NCBI RefSeq assembly: GCF_018982945.1 | Contig: NZ_JABRXE010000010.1 | Span: 1 to 64,000, forward strand | Origin: Anaerostipes faecalis | GTDB taxonomy: Bacteria; Bacillota; Clostridia; Lachnospirales; Lachnospiraceae | Reading direction: 5' to 3' | Length of the DNA stretch: 64,000 bases | In this document: positions 57,521 through 64,000 of the stretch, piece after piece | Position numbering within the stretch: position 1 is the first letter of the stretch | Layout: each line of letters begins with the position of its first letter | Notes under the pieces: generated by a model | Databases searched by the model: none | The model's input: the letters and a program-made list of their open reading frames with translations, nothing else | Told to the model about the DNA's origin: nothing | Made by a program: the position numbers and the translations under genes

Positions 57521-58423
57521 TTAAACTAACCCAACACTGAAATAACGTTCCGCACGATCTGGAAGAACAGTTGCAATTACCTTGTCTTTCCCATATTTTT
57601 CTGCCATCTTTTTAGCTGTATAAATATTTGCACCTGATGAAGTTCCACAAAGAATTCCCTGGACTCTCGCCAGTTCTCTGGCTGTATTTATGGCATCTTC
57701 ATCAGATACTTCTACAACTTCTGAGATGATATCTACATCAAGAATTGCAGGAATAAATCCATCACCGATTCCCTGAATCTGATGCAACCCTGGTTTCTGA
57801 CCAAGAATTGCTGAAACACCTTTTGGTTCTGCAGCGATAATTTTTGTATCAGGATTTTGTTCCAAAAGATATTTTGCCATACCGGCCATAGTTCCTCCAC
57901 TTCCGATTCCGGAAACGAAAATATCCACTTTTTGACCAATCTGCTCACATAATTCTCGTGCTGTTGTTTTATAATGTGCTTCTGTATTGGCAATATTTTC
58001 AAACTGCTGCGGCATAAAATACTCATCAGAAGAATTGGCGATTTCCTGGGCTTTTCTGACAGCACCATCAACATTTTCTTCTGCCGGTGTAAGAACCAGA
58101 TCTGCTCCAAGTGCCTGAATCAGCTTCCTGCGTTCTTCACTCATATTTTCCGGCATAACAATCATAACTTTATATCCCATTCTAATGCCGCAAAACGCCA
58201 AACCGATTCCAGTATTTCCTGATGTTGGCTCAATAATCGTCATCCCTGGTTTTAATCGTCCCTGCTTTTGTGCTTCCTCCAGCATATTCTTTGCAACACG
58301 GTCTTTGATACTTCCTCCCGGATTTAAGAATTCCGCTTTTGCAAATATTTTATATCCCATTGTTTTTTCAAAACTTATGAGAGGTGTATTTCCAATTAAA
58401 TCTAACATACTTTCCACATACAT
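57521..58423 (-). CDS. cysK: Cysteine synthase A
   Basis: 300 residues. PLP lysine in PGGSIKDRVA, substrate loop TSGNTGIGLAF, phosphate loop GIGSGGTMAG and GILCGTSSGAN are clear. It makes cysteine from O-acetylserine and sulfide. Gap of 13 bp from the EEP gene. Confidence 0.94.
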   Translation of the reverse strand: MYVESMLDLIGNTPLISFEKTMGYKIFAKAEFLNPGGSIKDRVAKNMLEEAQKQGRLKPGMTIIEPTSGNTGIGLAFCGIRMGYKVMIVMPENMSEERRKLIQALGADLVLTPAEENVDGAVRKAQEIANSSDEYFMPQQFENIANTEAHYKTTARELCEQIGQKVDIFVSGIGSGGTMAGMAKYLLEQNPDTKIIAAEPKGVSAILGQKPGLHQIQGIGDGFIPAILDVDIISEVVEVSDEDAINTARELARVQGILCGTSSGANIYTAKKMAEKYGKDKVIATVLPDRAERYFSVGLV

Positions 58424-58436
58424 AAAAGAAAGCCTC

Positions 58437-59510
58437 CTATTTCAATTTTATCTTAATCTGTACCGGATTATGGTCACTGTTTTTAAAATCTTCATTTAAT
58501 GTAGTCACATTACAAATTTCCACATTTGGTGAAACAATAAATCCATCTATAACATAAAACTGTGTCTTTTCATCTTTTCGGTCATATGGTCGATTTAAAA
58601 GCCTGCATGTTGGAAAACTGTCATCCGTCGCAAACTTCCAGCCATTTTGAAAAACAGCTTCATCAACTTCTCCTGCCTGGAAATTCTCATCATCCCATAT
58701 TGGATATTTTCTTTGATCTACCTGCTGAAATGTCTGATTAAAATCACCTCCAGCAATAACGTAATTTCCTTTATCGTACTCCTTTTGAAGAATTTCTGCC
58801 AGTATTCTGGTCTGTGCTTTTTTTCCACTTCCATTATCATATGCTTCTAAATGCAGATTTACAAAAACAACTTCCTTTTGACTTCCATTAATCGGAACCC
58901 TCTCCATAAGAAGACATCTTTTCAGCTGGCATACTCTCAATGGCCATGAAAAAGGTGTAGGCAAAGAGTATCTTACAGCTTCTGATACCTGAAAGCGATT
59001 CAGCGTAACAAGACCTGCATCCACCTGACCGATCGTCGGCATAGGATATGGAATATAATCACAGAGAAAATTCCTTGCATATGCCCAGTTTCCTTTCCAT
59101 CCTTTTGCAAGTGTATTAACTTCATTTATATGATAGGATCTTTTGGAATTCTTATCGATTTCCTGTAAAAAAACAACCTTTGAATTAGTCTTTTTTATTA
59201 CGTCTTTCATTTGATTCAAATTATTTTGAACCAGTATCCTGCTTTCCGGACGGACATCTTTCCCTCCATCCATAAAGAAATCCTCTGTTTCACTTAATGC
59301 ACCATAACCCACATTCCATGTCAAAACAGATATCTCCTGATCTTTTTTTAACTTTTCACCTGTCTCCTGATTTTTTATCTGGATTATCTCTTTCCGTTCG
59401 GGTTTATACTCCCTAATAGATAAATATATCAGCATAGTCCCAAATACAACTACTAGCGATATTGCAATAACCCCGATTCCACAGAAAATATTTCTGAGCT
59501 TGTTATTCAC
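58437..59510 (-). CDS. Membrane-anchored endonuclease/exonuclease/phosphatase-family protein
   Basis: 357 residues. One N-terminal membrane helix (residues 9-31) faces the rest outward. The EEP core shows LTWNVGYGAL, VVFLQEIDKNSKRSYH, VFVNLHLEAYD, IAGGDFNQTF and a final NSDHNPVQIKI. It could be a phosphodiesterase, nuclease or sphingomyelinase-like enzyme acting at the cell surface. It directly follows the cytoplasmic exoA and is distantly related to it. Confidence 0.82.
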   Translation of the reverse strand: MNNKLRNIFCGIGVIAISLVVVFGTMLIYLSIREYKPERKEIIQIKNQETGEKLKKDQEISVLTWNVGYGALSETEDFFMDGGKDVRPESRILVQNNLNQMKDVIKKTNSKVVFLQEIDKNSKRSYHINEVNTLAKGWKGNWAYARNFLCDYIPYPMPTIGQVDAGLVTLNRFQVSEAVRYSLPTPFSWPLRVCQLKRCLLMERVPINGSQKEVVFVNLHLEAYDNGSGKKAQTRILAEILQKEYDKGNYVIAGGDFNQTFQQVDQRKYPIWDDENFQAGEVDEAVFQNGWKFATDDSFPTCRLLNRPYDRKDEKTQFYVIDGFIVSPNVEICNVTTLNEDFKNSDHNPVQIKIKLK

Positions 59511-59521
59511 TTTTTGCCTCC

Positions 59522-60274
59522 TTAAATGAAATCAAGTTCAATAGGACAGTGATCAGAGCCCATAACATCTGTCAATATTTTAGCATCCTGCAGTCGATCT
59601 TTTAAAACATCTGAAACAATAAAGTAATCAATTCTCCATCCGGCATTATTCTTCCGTGCATTAAAACGATAAGACCACCAGGAATATATTCCTTCTTTGT
59701 CAGGATAAAAATATCGGAATGTATCAATAAAACCGGCGTCCAGAAAAACAGTCATTTTTTCTCTTTCTTCATCTGTAAATCCGGCATTTTTTCTATTTGT
59801 CTTTGGATTTTTCAAATCAATTTCTGAATGCGCCACATTAAGATCTCCGCAAACGATAACCGGTTTATCTTCTTCTAGTTTTTTTAGAAAACGCAAGAAG
59901 TCTTCTTCCCATTTCATTCGATACTCCAAACGTTTTAATTCACTTTGAGAATTTGGTGTATAAACTGTAATAAAATAGTAATCTTCAAATTCAAGGGTAA
60001 TAACTCTTCCCTCATGATCATGTTCTTCAATTCCCATTCCATAGGAAACAGATATAGGCTTGATTTTTGTAAATATCCCGGTCCCGGAATAGCCTTTTCT
60101 TTCGGCATAATTCCAGTACTGATCATATCCTTCCAGATCAAGTTCCAGTTGTCCTTCCTGCATCTTGCTTTCCTGTATACAGAAAATATCTGCATCAGCT
60201 TCATGAAAAAAATCCAGGAAACCCTTTTTTACACAGGCACGAATTCCATTAACATTCCATGAAATAAATTTCAT
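59522..60274 (-). CDS. exoA: Exodeoxyribonuclease III / AP endonuclease
   Basis: 250 residues. Motifs: [47 protein letters not shown] and [11 protein letters not shown]. It cleaves abasic sites in DNA repair. Confidence 0.95.
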   Translation of the reverse strand: MKFISWNVNGIRACVKKGFLDFFHEADADIFCIQESKMQEGQLELDLEGYDQYWNYAERKGYSGTGIFTKIKPISVSYGMGIEEHDHEGRVITLEFEDYYFITVYTPNSQSELKRLEYRMKWEEDFLRFLKKLEEDKPVIVCGDLNVAHSEIDLKNPKTNRKNAGFTDEEREKMTVFLDAGFIDTFRYFYPDKEGIYSWWSYRFNARKNNAGWRIDYFIVSDVLKDRLQDAKILTDVMGSDHCPIELDFI

Positions 60275-61141
60275 CTAGTCTCCTCCCCGGTTTTTATTAT
60301 AAATAAACATCACGACGGCAGCACCTACGATGGCTACATATCCAAGGAAACTCCATCCATCCGGAATCTGTCCAAAAAATATCAACCCCAAAACTGCAGA
60401 AAAGATAATCTGTGTATAATCATACACAGAGATTTCTTTTGCCGGTGCATAAGTGTAGGCAGCTGTTATTCCAAACTGTCCTCCTGCCGCTGCAAGACCG
60501 GTCAGCATCAGATACAAAAGCTGCATCGGTGAAATAGGCTTGAAATCTACAATCATAAACGGAATACATGACAACATGGAGAAAGTTGAGAAGAAAAATA
60601 CGATCATCGGACCTCTTTCTCCTCTTAATCCAAGTTTCCTGACACAGGTATATGCCAATCCTGCAAACATTCCACCCATAAATCCTATAAAAGATGCTCC
60701 GAGAGATCCAGAAGCAAAGGATGGTTTTACAATGAACATGCTTCCAACAAACGCAGTAACCACGCAACAAAACTGAGGTATGGTAATACGTTCTTTCAGA
60801 ATAAAATAAGAAAATACTATAACAAAAAACGGCGATAATTTATTCAGACAGGAAGCATCTGCAAGCAGCATATGGTCCACTGCGTAAAAGTTGCAGAAAA
60901 TACCTAAGGTCCCAAAAAGGGACCTTAGAACAAACCAATGTAAATTCTTTTTTTGTAAATAGAACTTCTCGCCACTGCGCACCAGCATTATAAGGGCAAT
61001 CACAGCTGCAACAAGATTCCTGAAAAAGCTTTTTTCAATCGATGGTAAATCACCTGCCAGCTTTAGAAAAAAACTCATAAGAGCAAAAGAACATGCTGAC
61101 AGAATGATACATATGATCCCTCGGTTCTTCTGAGCAGACAT
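60275..61141 (-). CDS. EamA/DMT-family transporter
   Basis: 288 residues with ten hydrophobic segments arranged as two repeats of five. It likely exports small metabolites; the substrate is unknown. Its start overlaps the efp stop by one base and its stop abuts the exoA start. Confidence 0.85.
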   Translation of the reverse strand: MSAQKNRGIICIILSACSFALMSFFLKLAGDLPSIEKSFFRNLVAAVIALIMLVRSGEKFYLQKKNLHWFVLRSLFGTLGIFCNFYAVDHMLLADASCLNKLSPFFVIVFSYFILKERITIPQFCCVVTAFVGSMFIVKPSFASGSLGASFIGFMGGMFAGLAYTCVRKLGLRGERGPMIVFFFSTFSMLSCIPFMIVDFKPISPMQLLYLMLTGLAAAGGQFGITAAYTYAPAKEISVYDYTQIIFSAVLGLIFFGQIPDGWSFLGYVAIVGAAVVMFIYNKNRGGD

Positions 61142-61698
61142 TATACTCTGGAAGAATATTCTCCGGTTCTTGTATCGATTTTTAACGTATCGCCTTCGTT
61201 AACAAATAATGGAACCATAACTTTAGCACCTGTTTCTACGATACATGGTTTTGTAGCTCCCTGTGCAGTATTTCCTTTTACTCCTGGTTCACATTCTGTA
61301 ACCAGAAGTTCAACAGAAATTGGTGGTTCAACCTGGAATGGTGTTCCTGCATGAGAAACGATGGTAACATTTTCATTTTCTTTAACAAATTTCATTGAAT
61401 CTTCTGCTATAGATTTTTCAATGGAAATCTGATCAAATGTTTCATTGTCCATGAAATAATATAAATCTCCATCATTATACAGATACTGCATTTCTTTTCT
61501 TTCGATATGAGCTTTCTTAAATTTCTCATCTGGACGGAATGTATTTTCTACAATTGCTCCAGTTTTGATATTTTTTAATTTAATTCTAACGAATGGTGAT
61601 CCCTTTCCAGGTTTTACATGCTGGAACTCAATAACTTCGTAAATTGCACCTTCGTATTCTATTGTCTGTTTATTACTTATCTTTCCTGCTAATATCAT
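61141..61698 (-). CDS. efp: Elongation factor P
   Basis: 185 residues with the three-domain plan. The domain-I loop is [15 protein letters not shown], where the modified residue is Lys. The C-terminal signature [24 protein letters not shown] is present. It relieves stalling at proline runs and is the first gene of a seven-gene transcript. Confidence 0.96.
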   Translation of the reverse strand: MILAGKISNKQTIEYEGAIYEVIEFQHVKPGKGSPFVRIKLKNIKTGAIVENTFRPDEKFKKAHIERKEMQYLYNDGDLYYFMDNETFDQISIEKSIAEDSMKFVKENENVTIVSHAGTPFQVEPPISVELLVTECEPGVKGNTAQGATKPCIVETGAKVMVPLFVNEGDTLKIDTRTGEYSSRV

Positions 61699-61760
61699 TT
61701 TTTTATTCGTCCTCCTTCATAATCTTACATTATTTTATAATAAATGTAGCTTAGATTCAA

Positions 61761-62945
61761 CTATTTATTTGACAGTTTATAAATTTCGTACATATCATCA
61801 ATATCACATGTTTTGAAATTACCAATGGTTCTTGTTCCTTCATAAGAGCATCCATAAGCCATCTTATGTACTTCTTCATCTGTTTTCAGCCCGATTTCTT
61901 TCGCTTCACTGAAACATGTTGGCATATCCAAAGATTTAAAATATGCTACAGTTTTAGCAATAGCCTCCTTTGCAGCTTCTTTCGGATCTTCTGTATCAAT
62001 ACCCCATACTCTCTTTGCGTACTGAGCAAAACGTTCTGGCTTTTCAGGATACACATAAGTTGCCCAGGCACCCCATACAGCAGATAAACTTGCTCCATGG
62101 GCAATATCAAATTTGGCACTTAATTCATGTCCAAGCTGATGAACTGCAAAGTCTGTAACGGCTCCAAGACCTGTCAATCCATTGTGAGAAAGACTTCCTG
62201 CCCACATGATCTCACTCATGGCGTTATAATCATGTGAATCGTTGATCGCAATTGCTCCGTTTTTAATCACTGTTCTCAATAACCCTTCAGCAATTTCATC
62301 TGTCATCTCATTATGTTCCGTTTTTGTAAAATAACGATCCAGTGTATGCATCATAATATCAACAACTCCACATCCAATCTGGTATTTCGGAAGTGTATAA
62401 GTCAGTTCAGGATTCATAATTGCAAAAACCGGGCGGTTTAAGTCCGTACTCAATCCTCTTTTGATCTTTGTCTCTTCATTTGTAAGTACTGCAGAATTGC
62501 TTGTTTCGCTTCCTGCTGCTGCAAGTGTTAACACAACACCTACAGGAATTGTTTTTTCAACTGTCTTAACTCTTGACCAGAATTCCCAGATGTCTGTATC
62601 TGGATTTGCAACACCATGAGCCACTGCTTTAGAAGTATCAATAACACTTCCACCGCCAACAGCAAGGACAAAATCTGTTCCAAAGTCTTTTGCTTTTGCC
62701 ACCGCTTCTCTGGCAAAAGATAATCTTGGATTAGGTTTTACTCCTCCAATAGTCATATAATCTATGCCTGCCTCTTTTAGCGCATCTGTTACTCGATCTA
62801 AAAGTCCGCTTTTAACAACACTTCCGCCACCATATACTACAAAAACTTTTGATGCACCATATTGCAGAGCAAGATCTCCTACCTGCTTCTCCGTTTCCTT
62901 ACCAAAAACAATTTTAGTCGGTGTATACTGAGTAAATGAATGCAT
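61761..62945 (-). CDS. Iron-containing alcohol dehydrogenase (butanol dehydrogenase type)
   Basis: 394 residues from ATG 62945 (AATGGAGGGAAAAAT upstream). NAD(P)-binding GGGSVIDTSKAVAHG and metal ligands in the region GAVTDFAVHQLGHEL and DIAHGASLSAVW. It reduces aldehydes to alcohols during fermentation. Confidence 0.9.
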   Translation of the reverse strand: MHSFTQYTPTKIVFGKETEKQVGDLALQYGASKVFVVYGGGSVVKSGLLDRVTDALKEAGIDYMTIGGVKPNPRLSFAREAVAKAKDFGTDFVLAVGGGSVIDTSKAVAHGVANPDTDIWEFWSRVKTVEKTIPVGVVLTLAAAGSETSNSAVLTNEETKIKRGLSTDLNRPVFAIMNPELTYTLPKYQIGCGVVDIMMHTLDRYFTKTEHNEMTDEIAEGLLRTVIKNGAIAINDSHDYNAMSEIMWAGSLSHNGLTGLGAVTDFAVHQLGHELSAKFDIAHGASLSAVWGAWATYVYPEKPERFAQYAKRVWGIDTEDPKEAAKEAIAKTVAYFKSLDMPTCFSEAKEIGLKTDEEVHKMAYGCSYEGTRTIGNFKTCDIDDMYEIYKLSNK

Positions 62946-63023
62946 ATTTTTCCCTCCATTTCTAAATAAAATATAGTTACCAATGAACAAATTCAAGAAC
63001 TCTCAGATATTCCTGATAAATCA

Positions 63024-63803
63024 TTAAACTTTTCTAGTTAATTTCACAACAATCTCTTCTGCAATCTCTTCAACAGTCTTTTTATCTGTATTAACAATCA
63101 CATCGGCTGCAGCTTCATATTTGGGGCGTCTCTCCTCCATCATTTTTGAAATAAACTCTGTATTTTTATTACCACGAAGCAGCGGTCTGTCATCATTGTC
63201 TCTGACACGTTCTAGAATAATCTCTGGAGAAGCTGTTAAAAGTACAACTTTTCCGTTCTTTTTCATTTCTCTGACATTTTCGTCACGAAGAGCGACCCCT
63301 CCTCCACAGGAGATGATCTGATTATTTTTCTTCTGAAGTTCAATCAAAAGATTTGTTTCACAGTTCCGGAAGTAAGTCTCTCCATATTCCTCAAAAATCT
63401 TATTTATGGACATCCCTTCTTTATCGACAATTTCCTGATCCATTTCGACCTGAGGAGATGCCAGAATCTTACTTAAATAATCAGATACTGTACTTTTTCC
63501 TACACCCATAAAACCAATCAGCAGAATATTATGGGTAAATAATGTTCTTGCCTGAATACGACGGCTGTTTTCAACAATATAAGTAAAAATATCAAGAATC
63601 TCATCCTTATATGTATTATCACTAACATGGGTCAACAACATCTTTCGTTGTCTTTTTTCCTGTTCTGGCTGCAAAATCGGCAAACCGTTTTCTTTTTTGT
63701 AGACCATGATTTCTTTAATGATATCCATTCGTTCCTCTAAAACAGAAACAATTTTCTTATCACAAATATCCAGTCTCTCTCTGATTTCATCTAACTGATT
63801 CAT
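63024..63803 (-). CDS. Chorismate mutase-shikimate kinase fusion
   Basis: 259 residues from ATG 63803. Residues 1-85 form an AroQ-type mutase (LDEIRERLDICDKKIVSVLEERM). From about 92 comes shikimate kinase with P-loop GFMGVGKST, SCGGGVALR and the lid-region DNDDRPLLRG. It would catalyse two non-consecutive shikimate-pathway steps. Confidence 0.88.
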   Translation of the reverse strand: MNQLDEIRERLDICDKKIVSVLEERMDIIKEIMVYKKENGLPILQPEQEKRQRKMLLTHVSDNTYKDEILDIFTYIVENSRRIQARTLFTHNILLIGFMGVGKSTVSDYLSKILASPQVEMDQEIVDKEGMSINKIFEEYGETYFRNCETNLLIELQKKNNQIISCGGGVALRDENVREMKKNGKVVLLTASPEIILERVRDNDDRPLLRGNKNTEFISKMMEERRPKYEAAADVIVNTDKKTVEEIAEEIVVKLTRKV

Positions 63804-63858
63804 TGCTGTTTTTCCTTTTCTATTTATCTTTAAGTGCCAAATAGACACTCCTTTTTTA

Positions 63859-63888
63859 AGTATATCATAAGCGCTTGTTATTTTTCAA
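63859..63888 (-). promoter_or_regulatory. Promoter of the chorismate mutase-shikimate kinase gene
   Basis: TTGAAA (63883-63888), 18-bp spacer and TATACT (63859-63864) on the minus strand. Confidence 0.5.
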
Positions 63889-63891
63889 TTA

Positions 63892-64000
63892 TTATCCTTT
63901 TACTGAATAGTTATTTTTAACAAACTCCACAAACTCTTCTGCAACCGGTGCAAGATATTTCTTCTTTAAAGTTACCAGATAAATATAACGATGGATTTCC
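63892..64000 (-). CDS. C-terminal tail of a LysR-type regulator (start beyond window)
   Basis: The frame is open to the right edge and encodes EIHRYIYLVTLKKKYLAPVA and a short helix FVEFVKNNYSVKG before TAA. This is the typical end of the LysR effector-binding domain. Too little is present to say what it regulates. Confidence 0.6.
   Translation of the reverse strand, partial: EIHRYIYLVTLKKKYLAPVAEEFVEFVKNNYSVKG

Overview
The window looks like a chromosomal stretch from an anaerobic, AT-rich gut-type Firmicute, most likely a member of the Lachnospiraceae. The basis is a Gram-positive PolC, the Firmicute order rimP-nusA-ylxR-ylxQ-infB-rbfA-nrnA-truB-ribF, oxygen-sensitive glycyl radical enzymes (PflB plus a second one), a high-molecular-weight rubredoxin and low GC. 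The genus cannot be fixed from the sequence alone. Most genes lie on the minus strand.

Layout. 1-5.3 kb is decayed: an IS3-type element enters the window and truncates a large Rhs/YD-repeat surface protein, which also has an amber codon after its signal peptide; next to it is a crippled IS605-type tnpB. 5.3-11.8 kb holds a B12-binding radical SAM gene and a tightly overlapping five-gene operon: circularly permuted ATP-grasp, alpha-E, transglutaminase-fold protease and two AstE/aspartoacylase-like deacylases. 11.9-13.8 kb has a flavoprotein-rubredoxin and a XerS-like tyrosine recombinase. 13.8-17.7 kb is a copper module (csoR, copA with an extra C-terminal metal-binding domain, two CsoR-like boxes in the promoter) plus a ZIP transporter. 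18-27 kb is the translation and ribosome-maturation operon. 27-28.6 kb is a purine permease broken by a stop codon. 28.6-39.3 kb holds polC, isoprenoid and lipid genes (ispG, rseP, dxr, cdsA, uppS), then frr and pyrH.

39.4-47.8 kb is an accessory region: CarD-like regulator, thiW, an MscL with a zinc ribbon, a protein made of three fused RidA domains, a DeoR-type regulator, and a glycyl radical enzyme of unknown substrate with its divergent activase. A shared TTTCATTCG-type motif sits beside the deoR, radical enzyme and activase promoters, which suggests one regulon. 47.8-53 kb has a small MBL/GNAT/membrane-protein operon and pflB-pflA. 53.2-64 kb has purC, a broken D-2-hydroxyacid dehydrogenase, a seven-gene operon starting at efp (EamA transporter, ExoA, EEP phosphatase, CysK, hexapeptide protein, lipoprotein), an iron alcohol dehydrogenase, a chorismate mutase-shikimate kinase fusion and the end of a LysR gene.

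A 176-177 bp structured repeat occurs three times (16.7, 44.1 and 55.2 kb), with a solo terminal palindrome at 27.1 kb. I judge the ATP-grasp/alpha-E/transglutaminase/double-deacylase operon and the RidA-trimer/DeoR/glycyl-radical module to be the two best candidates for undescribed biology. No tRNA, rRNA or CRISPR array was seen. All alignments were made by eye.
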